From the NCBI GenBank assembly GCA_944326545.1, contig CALVEH010000003.1, positions 207,986 to 271,985 on the forward strand: a stretch of 64,000 nt of DNA. The letters are read 5' to 3'. This document shows, piece by piece, positions 26,755 to 35,728 of the stretch; the stretch's first letter is position 1, and the number at the start of each line of letters is the position of its first letter. Under the pieces are notes generated by a model. That model was not told the DNA's origin, did no database searches, and saw only the letters and a list, made by a program, of their open reading frames with translations. This DNA comes from Candidatus Gastranaerophilales bacterium. GTDB lineage: Bacteria > Cyanobacteriota > Vampirovibrionia > Gastranaerophilales > Gastranaerophilaceae. Position numbers and translations under genes: made by a program.

Positions 26755-27672
26755 ATGAATAAAATAATCTTTGCTATTTTAGCTTTAATTATTTCAAGTA
26801 ATATTATTCCTAGCACTCTTTTGGGAATAATAGGTGCGATTATCTTTTGGGATGGTGGAGCAGAACATTATTTCCTTTTATTTGTTTTCCTTGCTTTGTT
26901 TATAAATTTGGTCTTTAAGATAAGCGTATTACCGATAATTTTTGAAATTCAAAAAAAATATAAAATGAAAGCTTTGGCTTTTTGGGAAAACTTAGCAAAT
27001 AATAAAAAATACAGAATCACAATGCTTGTTATTTCCGCTATTTTGGATTTTATTGTATTGATTTTGAACATTAATATATTTGAAAAATTTGGCATTATAA
27101 CTTACATTCTTATCGGTGGTGGGTTCTTGTTAAGTTATTGTTCATTGTTAGCTTGGCTCAAACTTTCTAAATCAAAATATTCATCTTGTATTTTGAACAT
27201 ATTTAAAACCTTTGTGCTCATTGGATTACTTATATTTTTATTTATAGGTGTAGCGATATTTAATTCTCTAAAAGACAGAGATATAAAGGTTTCAAAATAT
27301 CATGAAATGTTAAAAGAAATAAAAGCAGACACAAAAAATGGAGATTTTTCATTTTTTCCTCAAGAAATTCCAACAAACGCCACAAACTATTATTTTCAAC
27401 TGGAAGACTCTTTTGATGGATACAATACACATTATGTCAGGTTTGATATAGATAAAGAGTATATCGATAATGTGTTAAAAAACAGCAAGTGTGAAATATT
27501 AACAACTAAAGATAAAATAAGTAACTATAACGTTAATATTTATCCGTCTGAATTACAAAATGCTGATAAGATTTGTATTTTACACAAGAGCACTCAAGAC
27601 GATAGATATACGTCAGGGGTTTCTGTTTATAATGACACAAACACGATTTATTTCTTTTTTACAAATTTTTGA
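26755..27672 (+). CDS. Membrane protein paralogue 2 with extracytoplasmic domain
   Basis: 305 residues. Several hydrophobic segments occupy the first 185 residues, followed by KYHEMLKEIKADTKNGDFSF and the domain FPQEIPTNATNYYFQLEDSF, DKEYIDNVL and NTIYFFFTNF. It is the most complete member of a tandem family with 26011..26682 and the decayed copy at 27759..28310. The gene has no Shine-Dalgarno. No known family recognised; possibly a surface or envelope stress protein. Confidence 0.75.
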   Translation: MNKIIFAILALIISSNIIPSTLLGIIGAIIFWDGGAEHYFLLFVFLALFINLVFKISVLPIIFEIQKKYKMKALAFWENLANNKKYRITMLVISAILDFIVLILNINIFEKFGIITYILIGGGFLLSYCSLLAWLKLSKSKYSSCILNIFKTFVLIGLLIFLFIGVAIFNSLKDRDIKVSKYHEMLKEIKADTKNGDFSFFPQEIPTNATNYYFQLEDSFDGYNTHYVRFDIDKEYIDNVLKNSKCEILTTKDKISNYNVNIYPSELQNADKICILHKSTQDDRYTSGVSVYNDTNTIYFFFTNF

Positions 27673-27758
27673 TTTTGGCTACAAATAAAAAAATGCATTA
27701 GTTTTATATTATGTGCTAACAAAAATACTTTTTTATTTTGATTAGTTATAATTTAAAT

Positions 27759-28310
27759 ATGAAAATTTTAAAATTTTTAGGGCTAATTTTATTTAATATA
27801 GTGTATTTATGCATTAATTTTTTTCTTTGTTATAAATTTTATGAATGGATTTATTATGATGGTTTAGGCATACATGTATATATCGATACATTAGAAGGTT
27901 TCTATATTCTTTTAGGATGCATTCTTTGGATATGGATAGTTAAGTTCGCTTTGTTTCCGGCTTTATTAATGATTGGAAGACAGATTAAATATACAAAAGC
28001 AACAGTCAAAAAAATAGAAAACAGCATTAATGACAATAGCTGGATTGTTACTCAAGCTTTAATTTTTGACTGTATTTTATTATTAGGTGCTTCTGTCTTA
28101 ACAGCAAATGAAAGATGTTATGGTTTTTTCATGCTGATTCTAGTATTTATTCTTTGTGGAGGGGGAGTGCTTCCTGCTTATTTAAGTATGCTGCTTTGGA
28201 GTTTGATGAATAACGAGGATACTCAAAAAGTATTATAATTATATTTTGAAATGTTAAAAAAAACGAAATCAGACACAAACACCATTTATTTCTTTTTTGC
28301 AAATTTTTAA
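27759..28310 (+). pseudogene. Membrane protein paralogue 3, soluble domain deleted and premature stop
   Basis: The membrane part is open from ATG 27759 (TATAAT ends 6 nt before it) to TAA at 28236-28238. In the same frame, LYFEMLKKTKSDTNTIYFFF and a TAA at 28308-28310 follow. Compared with 26755..27672, it joins EMLKxxKxDT directly to NTIYFFF. In that paralogue both junctions carry GACACAAA (27328-27335 and 27634-27641), and only one copy remains here (28272-28279). A deletion of about 300 bp between these short repeats explains the loss of the extracytoplasmic domain. Confidence 0.85.
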
Positions 28311-28631
28311 TTGTTTAAAGTAACGATTTTATATTCGCTGTTTGAGTCTCAAAACAATTCAAAAATTCCCTGCTAATTCCCTGTTTTTTTGTTGCAGGGA
28401 ATTTGATATAAAGCCTTGCTATACCAAGCGTTTGTCAGGGTAAAAACATAAAATTCTCTGTTATTTTTTTTATTTTCCCTGTAAATAAGCCAAAAACAGG
28501 GAATTTGTACAGAGCCTCTTGCTCATCAGACCGCTTACACCAATTTTAAAAGTAAGAGCCGAAAGGCTCTTTTTTTATTATTGATTAATAAGATATCTGT
28601 TATTAATAGAATTAATAAGATTATTAAAAAA
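28311..28631. repeat. Spacer with CAGGGAAT/ATTCCCTG motifs
   Basis: 320 bp without a gene. ATTCCCTG occurs at 28365-28372 and 28376-28383. The complement CAGGGAAT is at 28395-28402 and 28497-28504, with TTCCCTG at 28475-28481. Two copies extend into CAGGGAATTTG, with similar following sequence (AAAGCCTTGCT and AGAGCCTCTTGCT). Direct and inverted copies in a short span resemble recombinase-binding arm sites or an attachment-site relic. Confidence 0.5.
28555..28578 (+). terminator. Strong intrinsic terminator
   Basis: AGAGCC, loop GAAA, GGCTCT, then seven T. It lies on the + strand after the decayed membrane-protein gene and would terminate transcription of the 26-28 kb set. Confidence 0.85.
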
Positions 28632-30236
28632 CTATCTTATTTTAATAATTTGTGGGCGTATCCATTTTTGTGTAACCTCTGCAGTATCTTTGTCAGAAGC
28701 AGGAAATCCTCCAATAATCATTATTTTATTATTATTGTTATCTAAAAATGGAATAAACTTGGCACCCAATGATTCTCGTAAAAGTTTAGGTCCGAGCTTT
28801 ACCTTATCTTTTTTATAATCGTATATTACAGTATTTAAACAAGCTTTACCGGCAATTTCTTTGGCTTTTAAGTTTAATGATGCATCAGAAAGATGCATAG
28901 AACCGCAAGTTATCAAAAATCTATATTCAGATAAAGGTACTATGTTAACTGCATTTGATTGTGAAAATTCTTCTATTTTTATACCTAGGTGTTCCTGTAA
29001 TACATTTTTTAATTTAGCTATTGTTTTTCGATTTTTCCATTTTTCTTGTGAACTTACTTCAGAAAATTGATTAGTTTTATTGTTAAAAGTATATGTATAA
29101 TTCTCTGTTATAAACACTACATCATTGTTGGGTAACTTTATATAAAACAAATAGTGTTCCATTTCCTTAAGTGGAGGTAGGTTATAAAAGGCATTTTTTG
29201 TTGGATCATATACCAATATTGACTCTAATTTTGCATATAAATTTTCAGAAAATAATTCCTGAATAGAAGATATCTTATCATTTCTATATCTAATAGGAAC
29301 AATCATTTTTCCATTATCTAAAACAATAAAATCTGCAGGTAAAGGCATGTGCTTTATGCTTTGAGGCAATTTAGGTAATTTTGTAAGAAAATTTTTCTCT
29401 ACATTATATAAATACAATTGATATTTTAGTCTTTCTTCTCTTGATAAATAAGTATTATTTCCAACTTTCCTATCATTTTCCCCAAAGAATTTCTTAATCT
29501 TGTTTTCAAATATTAAGTAATTGGGTAAATAGTCCGTTATATATAAATAATTAAGATAAGGATAATTATTTATATAAGTTGTCTTCAAAAAGTACTTATC
29601 GCTATTTTGAAATCTTTTAGTTTCGAGATTGAATGAAAATATGGGATTGTTTTGGGTGATAAATACAGGATTTTTGTACTTATCTTCAGTTATTACATAA
29701 GGTTCTATATCTTTAACCATTATTGAATTCATCTTAACAAATTTATTTTTTTCAACATCGTAATATTCATAGCAAAGATCTGTCTTATATTCTCCCCCCA
29801 TACAAGGTCTGCAAAAAGATATCTTATAAATATTGTTATTGCTTGCTCTATATGCAGTATCTACGGGCGTCAAATAATAATTCATCTTCGGTCCCAGATA
29901 TATGCATACATCCCTACCAACACATGACAAAAATTCGTTTGACTTAACGAATAAACTTACATATTTTATGCCCACTGTTGTGAGTTGAAATAACAGACAT
30001 ATTGATATTACTGACACACAAAAACGGCGATATGTTAAAAGTGTTTTCTCTCTTTTATATCGCTTTTTATCTTCCCAATAATGTTTATCTTTCCACTCAT
30101 CAAATTTTACATACCTATCCGGATCATCAAATACACTCTCATCTACAGGTTCAGGTTCTTTTCCCCATATTTTTTTGCACAACTCTTTTATATTCTTTTT
30201 AGTAAAAAACTCCTGTATAGTTTCAATCAAGTTCAT
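28632..30236 (-). CDS. Single-pass membrane protein with kelch-like repeats
   Basis: 534 residues. A cytoplasmic N-terminus of about 65 residues precedes one membrane segment (around 70-92, FCVSVISICLLFQLTTVGI). The outer part contains repeated strand motifs with a single labelled datum each (YDVEKNKFVKM, YDPTKNAFYNLPPL, YDYKKDKVKLGP, IIGGFPASD), a kelch-type beta-propeller pattern. Such proteins bind partners or carbohydrate. RBS GGAG precedes the ATG. Not assigned to a pathway. Confidence 0.65.
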   Translation of the reverse strand: MNLIETIQEFFTKKNIKELCKKIWGKEPEPVDESVFDDPDRYVKFDEWKDKHYWEDKKRYKREKTLLTYRRFCVSVISICLLFQLTTVGIKYVSLFVKSNEFLSCVGRDVCIYLGPKMNYYLTPVDTAYRASNNNIYKISFCRPCMGGEYKTDLCYEYYDVEKNKFVKMNSIMVKDIEPYVITEDKYKNPVFITQNNPIFSFNLETKRFQNSDKYFLKTTYINNYPYLNYLYITDYLPNYLIFENKIKKFFGENDRKVGNNTYLSREERLKYQLYLYNVEKNFLTKLPKLPQSIKHMPLPADFIVLDNGKMIVPIRYRNDKISSIQELFSENLYAKLESILVYDPTKNAFYNLPPLKEMEHYLFYIKLPNNDVVFITENYTYTFNNKTNQFSEVSSQEKWKNRKTIAKLKNVLQEHLGIKIEEFSQSNAVNIVPLSEYRFLITCGSMHLSDASLNLKAKEIAGKACLNTVIYDYKKDKVKLGPKLLRESLGAKFIPFLDNNNNKIMIIGGFPASDKDTAEVTQKWIRPQIIKIR

Positions 30237-30347
30237 CTTTCACTCTCCACTATTAGGCATGCTATTTTTTCACATCAGTTTTTTACAATTTTACTGTTTT
30301 TTTTTAATGTTTGTATATAAAGTTTTCTGGAATTATTAAACTTACAA

Positions 30348-30386
30348 ATATCGTATTAATTGGGATTCATCCAACTAATACGATAT
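30348..30386 (-). terminator. Long inverted repeat downstream of the CMD-cupin operon
   Basis: ATATCGTATTA (30348-30358) and TAATACGATAT (30376-30386) are perfect complements. Inside them TTGG and CCAA also pair, with one mismatch between. It lies after the last gene of the operon ending at 30417, so a terminator is likely, though the T-tract on the minus strand is poor. An mRNA-stabilising structure is an alternative. Confidence 0.55.
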
Positions 30387-30416
30387 CTTATTTTGACAAT
30401 TAATAACAATTTGAAA

Positions 30417-31286
30417 TCATTTTAATTTGTTATACACATCATCAGCCACAGACTCAAGCCATTCATTAGATGTTTCTTCACCGTCTATTTCAATAGCTAA
30501 ATGAGAGAACCAAGAGTCTGGTGCTGCTCCGTGCCAGTGTTTTACGTTGGCAGGTATGTTAATTACTGTACCCTCTTTGATTTCAACAGGATCTTTACCC
30601 CATTCCTGATAATATCCTCTACCGCCTACACCAATGAGCATTTGTCCACCGCCTGATTTTGCTTTGTGTACATGCCAGTTATTTCTGCATTTTGGTTCAA
30701 AAGTTACATTATATATTTTCACTTGTTCAGTAGAAACAGGAGCTAAATAGCTTTGTCCTATAAAATATTTTGCATACGCATTATTTGGCTCACCGATAGG
30801 GAACATTATTGTTTTGGCATATTGATCTTTTGGAGAAGCTGATACAGAATCATCAGTCCAAACAGTCTTAGCCAAATTGAATGCAGCCCAAGCCTTTGGC
30901 CAACCTGAATAAAAAGCATTATGAGTTATTATCGCAGCAATTTCTGCCTTAGTTACACCATTATTTTTTGCATTTTGCAAATGATATACAAGAGAATTAT
31001 CTGTTATCCCCATAGATATAAGAGAAACAACCGTTATGATACTTCTTGTTTTCAAATCAATATCCTGATTATTCCAATTTTCACCAAACAATACATCATC
31101 ATTAAAATGAGCAAATTCAGGAGAAAAAGAGCCTAACTGAGCTTTACCTGCTGTTTGTGTAATTTTTTTCATATTTGTTCCTTTCGTACTATTAGCTTTC
31201 GCAAAACAAGGATTAAAAGCCAACATGAAAAATGCAACAATAGTTATTGAACTTATAAAAATTTTTTGTACCGTCAAAAATCTCAT
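30417..31286 (-). CDS. Exported carboxymuconolactone decarboxylase-cupin fusion
   Basis: The protein has a signal peptide (ends near CFAKA), then an AhpD/CMD-like domain (LKTRSIITVVSLISMGI; AEIAAIITHNAFYSGWP) lacking the CxxC pair of redox-active members. A C-terminal cupin follows, with NWHVHKAKSGGGQMLIG, GTVINIPANVKHWHGAAPDS. This CMD-cupin architecture is common next to quinone-related or aromatic oxidoreductases. It is the last gene of the LysR-flanked operon. Function is predicted only by fold. Confidence 0.8.
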   Translation of the reverse strand: MRFLTVQKIFISSITIVAFFMLAFNPCFAKANSTKGTNMKKITQTAGKAQLGSFSPEFAHFNDDVLFGENWNNQDIDLKTRSIITVVSLISMGITDNSLVYHLQNAKNNGVTKAEIAAIITHNAFYSGWPKAWAAFNLAKTVWTDDSVSASPKDQYAKTIMFPIGEPNNAYAKYFIGQSYLAPVSTEQVKIYNVTFEPKCRNNWHVHKAKSGGGQMLIGVGGRGYYQEWGKDPVEIKEGTVINIPANVKHWHGAAPDSWFSHLAIEIDGEETSNEWLESVADDVYNKLK

Positions 31287-31291
31287 TTTAG

Positions 31292-31705
31292 CTATCTCCT
31301 TTTAAAAATCTTGTTAAAATTCTTTTGGCTTAGTTGATAATTATCAATTAACTCTAGTGACTTTATCATATGAAAAGTACCTTTTTTATACTTTTCAAAA
31401 TGCTCAGATTGAATATGTAAATTGTATGCTTCTTGATTCTTATATATCTCTAAGATCCTAATTTGGTTATTATCTTTAATCTGAATCATTGGATAAATAG
31501 CAATAACACCTTTTTCCTTAGCGACAGAAGATTCTGCAACTTCTTTAGCAAAAGTAATATAATCATTAAGATACTGCGGATAAATTTCAACTTCCGAAAT
31601 TCTTACAATCATATCATTATTGTTGTTCGAAAAATCATTTGCCATTGTCGTTGAATTGAAAAACATTAAGAGTGACAAAAATACTAATATTTTATAAATC
31701 TTCAT
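31292..31705 (-). CDS. Exported antibiotic-biosynthesis-monooxygenase-like protein (ABM/quinol monooxygenase type)
   Basis: A signal peptide (ends TTMAND) and a dimeric alpha-beta-barrel fold: IVRISEVEIYPQYLNDYITF, KEKGVIAIYPMIQ, IRILEIYKNQEAYNLH, SEHFEKYKKG. Such small enzymes oxidise quinols or act as Dabb-type stress proteins. It is 5 bp from the CMD-cupin gene and follows the hydrolase operon, so it belongs to the same unit. Confidence 0.75.
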   Translation of the reverse strand: MKIYKILVFLSLLMFFNSTTMANDFSNNNNDMIVRISEVEIYPQYLNDYITFAKEVAESSVAKEKGVIAIYPMIQIKDNNQIRILEIYKNQEAYNLHIQSEHFEKYKKGTFHMIKSLELIDNYQLSQKNFNKIFKRR

Positions 31706-32740
31706 CTATTTCAAATTTTCCTTATAGAATATTTCAATCTTGTCAAAAGGAATTTTTCCCAAATTATCATATAGATCCACGTGATTTGCGTCTTTTACTA
31801 TAAAAAGTTCTTTATTATCTCCTTTTAATTTGTTATAAGCAGTTTCTGAAAAATATCTGCTATGAGCATTTTCGCCATGTACAATTAAAACAGGTGTTTT
31901 TATTTCATGTGCATAAGCCAATATTGGAGAATTTATCAATGATAAGCTGGATGTATAGTTCCAATTGCCATTTGAGTTTATAGAACGAGAATGAAAACCT
32001 CTTTTGGTTTTATAATATGACCAATAGTCTTTAACAAATTGAGGCTCGTCTCCCTTCAAAGTCTCAGGTAAACCATCAGCCTTTGTGTAAGTATTATTCT
32101 TAAAATCAACAGTTCTTACTTGATTGAGTTTCTCTTTCATTTGATAACGAGCAGACTCATCAATTGAATCATTGTACCCGTAAGCAGAAACACGGGTCAT
32201 ATCGTACATTGTAGATGTTACAGTAGCTTTTATTCTTGTATCAATTGCTGCAGCGTTTAATGCAAAGCCGCCAAATCCGCAAATACCCAATACACCTATT
32301 TGTGATTCATCTACATTATTTTGAGTACTTAAAAAATCAACTGCTGCAGAAAAATCCTCGGTATTTATATCAGGTGAAGCAATATTTCTGGGCAATCCGG
32401 AGCTTTCACCTGTATAACTTGGGTCAAAAGCCAAAGTTATAAACCCACGTTCAGCAAGGGTTTGTGCGTATAAGCCTGATGCTTGTTCTTTCACTGCACC
32501 GAACGGACCGGAAATAGCTATAGCAGGATACTTAATAGATTTTTGAATATTTTTAGGAATATACAAGTCACCAACAATAGTTATGCCGAATCTGTTTTTA
32601 AAACTTACTTTCAGGATATCAACCTTATCTGATTTAGGAAAAACTTTATCCCAAGAAGTTATATTTTTTGCTTGTGCCATATTATTAGCTCCCATAAAAA
32701 TAACCGCGGATAAAAGTACAAGAAAAATTTTATTTAACAT
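31706..32740 (-). CDS. Exported dienelactone hydrolase-like alpha/beta hydrolase
   Basis: 344 residues from the ATG at 32740 (AAGGAG before it), with a signal peptide ending MAQA. The hydrolase core has GICGFGGF, where a Cys takes the nucleophile place, and a C-terminal DANHVDLYD with the His. Closest is the neighbouring gene 32730..33689; the two are tandem paralogues, one exported. It overlaps that gene by 11 bp. Substrate unknown. Longer upstream reading to 32926 would run through its neighbour and is rejected. Confidence 0.8.
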   Translation of the reverse strand: MLNKIFLVLLSAVIFMGANNMAQAKNITSWDKVFPKSDKVDILKVSFKNRFGITIVGDLYIPKNIQKSIKYPAIAISGPFGAVKEQASGLYAQTLAERGFITLAFDPSYTGESSGLPRNIASPDINTEDFSAAVDFLSTQNNVDESQIGVLGICGFGGFALNAAAIDTRIKATVTSTMYDMTRVSAYGYNDSIDESARYQMKEKLNQVRTVDFKNNTYTKADGLPETLKGDEPQFVKDYWSYYKTKRGFHSRSINSNGNWNYTSSLSLINSPILAYAHEIKTPVLIVHGENAHSRYFSETAYNKLKGDNKELFIVKDANHVDLYDNLGKIPFDKIEIFYKENLK

Positions 32741-33689
32741 CGTTATTCTCCTTAATATATTGAGTAAAAAACTGTACAAGTTTTTGTACAACCTGATTAA
32801 CAAATTGAGGTTTGTCATACAAATCAACGTGGGTAGCATCTTGTATAACAAAAATTTCTTTAGGCTCAAGAGCTTTGTCATAACAATCTTGTGTATAAAA
32901 TAATGTATCAGCCTTTGAACCCACAATTAGCAATATAGGTCGCGGAGAAACTGTTTCAATATGAGCAAAAGCATCCCAAGCAGCTAATTTATCATTGCTT
33001 GAAACAAGGTACCTGTTTACTGATGTAGGATAAAAACATCTTTCTGTGCGATAGTACTCACTAGCTTCTTTTGAAATCACTGACGGAGCATTTTTAATTT
33101 CTTCTTCCGTTTCAGGAACATACTTCCAATATTTAGGTTCAGCACCTTTTGCTTCTTGTGTTCTTGCTTCAGCAACTTCTTTTAAAAGTTTTTGTAAGAA
33201 ATTTTCTTCATTAACACCCGGGAATCCGTTTTTTGCACTATCACCAACATCCCAAGTACTTATGCCTGCTGCAGCTTTTATACGAGCATCTGTTTGAATA
33301 GCGTTCATAGTATAACCACCACCGGCACAAACACCCATAGCGCTTATTTTTTCTTCATCTACATAAGATAAAGTTGTAAGAAAATCAACAGCAGAGCGTA
33401 TATCTTCAACACGTGATGTCGGGTCTTCCAAGTATCTTGGCAAACCTTCACTTTCACCTTGATGACTGGCATCAAAAGCTAAAGCAACAAACCCGTTTTG
33501 TGACAGATTCCACGCATACAAAGATGAACATTGTTCTTTAACGCCACCCCCTGGATGCGTAACAACCACAGCCGAATACTTTTTGCATTCATCAAAATCT
33601 TTTGGCAAAAATAATAGGCCAGCAATATTTAAATTAAATTTTTTAAAAGTAACTTTTTTACCTTCTTGATAGTGAGTATCATACAACAT
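32730..33689 (-). CDS. Cytoplasmic dienelactone hydrolase-like alpha/beta hydrolase
   Basis: 319 residues. THPGGGVKEQCSSLYAWNLS forms the oxyanion region, GVCAGGGY carries the nucleophilic Cys position, and DATHVDLYD has the catalytic His. It shares segments such as SxLYAxxLxxxGFxALAFDxS with 31706..32740. No signal peptide, so it acts in the cytoplasm. It is the second gene of the operon after the acetyltransferase. Confidence 0.8.
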   Translation of the reverse strand: MLYDTHYQEGKKVTFKKFNLNIAGLLFLPKDFDECKKYSAVVVTHPGGGVKEQCSSLYAWNLSQNGFVALAFDASHQGESEGLPRYLEDPTSRVEDIRSAVDFLTTLSYVDEEKISAMGVCAGGGYTMNAIQTDARIKAAAGISTWDVGDSAKNGFPGVNEENFLQKLLKEVAEARTQEAKGAEPKYWKYVPETEEEIKNAPSVISKEASEYYRTERCFYPTSVNRYLVSSNDKLAAWDAFAHIETVSPRPILLIVGSKADTLFYTQDCYDKALEPKEIFVIQDATHVDLYDKPQFVNQVVQKLVQFFTQYIKENNDVK

Positions 33690-33700
33690 ATAAAATCTCC

Positions 33701-34273
33701 TTATTTTACTTCAACAGCTTTTATAACCTTGGCAGGATTCCCTGCTACAATGACGTTATCGGGAACATCTTTTGTCACAACGGAACCTGCACCAATAATT
33801 GACCCGCTACCGATAGTAACACCGGGAAGAATTATCGCACCTGAGCCTATCCATACATCAGAAGCGATTTTTACCTTTTGAGCAGTCATTGACACACGTT
33901 TTTGGGGGGATAAATCGTGGTTTAATGTTGCAATAATTACGCTGTGTCCGATTAAAACATTATCACCAATTTCTATTCCTGCCTGATCTTGAAATTTACA
34001 ACAAGCATTTATAAAAACATTTTTACCTACAGTTATATTGATTCCGCATTCTGTATAAAAAGGTGGGAACATTCTGAATGTTTCATCAACTTTTTTGTCG
34101 GTTAGTTGAGAAAACAAAGCTCTTATTTCTTCTTGCGTATGGTATTTGGTATTCAGCTCCATCGTGATTTTTCTTGCTGATTCACTCAGCTCAAAAAATT
34201 TATCTAACACGTCAGAACCTTCTGCAATATAAGACTCTTTAGACATATACTCGAGAAATTCTTTGTTATTCAT
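33701..34273 (-). CDS. Maa/NodL-like hexapeptide O-acetyltransferase
   Basis: About 190 residues. The N-terminal MAC-type helix region is followed by hexapeptide repeats and the C-terminal [20 protein letters not shown] and [10 protein letters not shown]. The active-site NHDLSP region has the conserved His. The family acetylates sugars or thiogalactosides using acetyl-CoA. The ATG at 34273 has GGAG at suitable distance and is preferred over 34279. First gene of the operon diverging from lysR. Confidence 0.85.
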   Translation of the reverse strand: MNNKEFLEYMSKESYIAEGSDVLDKFFELSESARKITMELNTKYHTQEEIRALFSQLTDKKVDETFRMFPPFYTECGINITVGKNVFINACCKFQDQAGIEIGDNVLIGHSVIIATLNHDLSPQKRVSMTAQKVKIASDVWIGSGAIILPGVTIGSGSIIGAGSVVTKDVPDNVIVAGNPAKVIKAVEVK

Positions 34274-34345
34274 AAGCATTATCTCCTTATGTATAAATTC
34301 ATTATTTACCCCGTTTTTTAAAATAGCAAATACTTATATTACATC

Positions 34346-34386
34346 GTTTGTAATGCTTGACAAGCATTGCAAACACAAAATATAAT
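34346..34386. promoter_or_regulatory. LysR-type operator and divergent promoter region
   Basis: A near-perfect inverted repeat spans 34346-34374: left arm GTTTGTAATGCTTG, right arm CAAGCATTGCAAAC, one mismatch, centre A. Its core overlaps the lysR -35 TTGACA (34357-34362); the -10 is TATAAT (34381-34386), 18 bp spacer. A TTGTCA/TAATAT pair faces the operon on the minus strand. LysR binding here would repress its own gene and could activate the operon. Confidence 0.75.
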
Positions 34387-34392
34387 AAAAGT

Positions 34393-35301
34393 ATGGAAAT
34401 CAGGGTTTTAAAATACTTTTTAACAGTTGCACAAATCGGTAATATAACTAAAGCTGCAAACTCTATGCACCTTACACAACCAACTCTGTCCAGACAACTG
34501 CAAGATTTAGAAAAAGAATTAGGTCAAAAGCTTTTTATTAGAGGAAATCACAGTGTTTCTTTAACCCCTGAGGGAATGATTTTAAGAAAACGAGCCGAAG
34601 AAATAATAGAACTTGTTGAAAAAACAGAGAATGAATTTTCATCAATAAAAGATACCGTATCAGGAGATATCTTTATCGGTGCCGGAGAAACAAAATCCAT
34701 AAAACTAATTGCAGATATTATGAGCAACCTTAACAAAGAATACCCTCAAATCAAGTTCCACATAGTTTCAGGCGATAGCGAAGATTTATCAGAAAAACTT
34801 GATAAAGGATTATTAGACTTCTGCATATTTATACAACCTTTTGATGTCGAGCAACAGTCACAAAAATACGACTATGTAAACCTTGGAGAAAAAGACGTTT
34901 GGGGAATTTTACTGAGAGAAGATGATCCTCTTGCCCAAAAGAAAAGCATAAAAGTGAACGATTTAATAAATTTACCGTTATTAATATCAAGACAAGCTAT
35001 AAAAAAATCTTTCACAAACAACCCCATTTTAAATTGGTTTGGCAAAGATTTGGAAAAACTAAATATAGCAGGCACCTACAACCTTATCTATAATGCAGCT
35101 ATTATGACAGAAAGCAAAATAGGCTACACACTGGGATTAGACAGACTAATAAAAGATACAGTCGACAGCCCTCTTTGTTTTAGGCCATTATGTCCTAAAC
35201 TGGAAGTAGAAATTAATATTGCCTGGAAAAAAGACCAAGTATTTTCAAAGCCGTCAAAACTTTTTTTAGATGAGCTACATAAAAAATTTAAGCAAAATTA
35301 A
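34393..35301 (+). CDS. LysR-type transcriptional regulator
   Basis: 302 residues from ATG 34393. The helix-turn-helix is RVLKYFLTVAQIGNITKAAN, then LHLTQPTLSRQLQDLEKELG, followed by a LysR substrate domain. The ATG falls 6 nt after the -10, so the mRNA is probably leaderless. A longer TTG start at 34357 would lie in the promoter and is rejected. It diverges from the acetyltransferase-hydrolase operon, which it probably regulates, in response to an unknown ligand. Confidence 0.9.
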   Translation: MEIRVLKYFLTVAQIGNITKAANSMHLTQPTLSRQLQDLEKELGQKLFIRGNHSVSLTPEGMILRKRAEEIIELVEKTENEFSSIKDTVSGDIFIGAGETKSIKLIADIMSNLNKEYPQIKFHIVSGDSEDLSEKLDKGLLDFCIFIQPFDVEQQSQKYDYVNLGEKDVWGILLREDDPLAQKKSIKVNDLINLPLLISRQAIKKSFTNNPILNWFGKDLEKLNIAGTYNLIYNAAIMTESKIGYTLGLDRLIKDTVDSPLCFRPLCPKLEVEINIAWKKDQVFSKPSKLFLDELHKKFKQN

Positions 35302-35313
35302 AGGAGTTTATTT

Positions 35314-35727
35314 ATGAAATTTGCAACTGAATACTTATGGTTCAACACACAAAACCACAGAGAATACATAAACATAACCGATGAAGTAGAAGAAATTGTT
35401 CAAAAAAGTGGTATTAAAGAAGGCATGGTACTAGTATCAGCGATGCATATTACAGCAGGTATCTATGTCAATGATGCAGAAAACGGGCTTATTGCAGATA
35501 TAGACAAATGGTTAGAAGAAATTGCGCCTTTTGATATAAACTACAACCACCATAGAACAGGTGAAACAAACGGTGACAGCCATTTAAAAAGCCTCGTTAT
35601 CGGACATGAAGTTATAGTACCTATAACAAACGGTCGTCTTGATTTTGGCCCTTGGCAACAGATATACTATGCAGAATTTGACGGACAAAGAAGAAAACGT
35701 GTTATAGTTAAAGTAATGGGTGAATAG
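35314..35727 (+). CDS. YjbQ/UPF0047 family protein
   Basis: 137 residues with the family features [32 protein letters not shown] and [16 protein letters not shown], which form a His-rich site. Members have weak thiamine-phosphate synthase activity in vitro; the physiological role is unclear. RBS AAAGGAG. It follows lysR by 12 bp, which may be co-transcription. Confidence 0.9.
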   Translation: MKFATEYLWFNTQNHREYINITDEVEEIVQKSGIKEGMVLVSAMHITAGIYVNDAENGLIADIDKWLEEIAPFDINYNHHRTGETNGDSHLKSLVIGHEVIVPITNGRLDFGPWQQIYYAEFDGQRRKRVIVKVMGE

Positions 35728-35728
35728 A

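Noticed and set aside
28528..28545. tRNA 3'-end-like sequence near GCTTACACCA
   Set aside because: No acceptor stem or cloverleaf can be formed around it, so no tRNA is called.
31706..32926. Longer start of the exported hydrolase
   Set aside because: The extension overlaps the neighbouring hydrolase gene, while the ATG at 32740 has a signal peptide and strong RBS.
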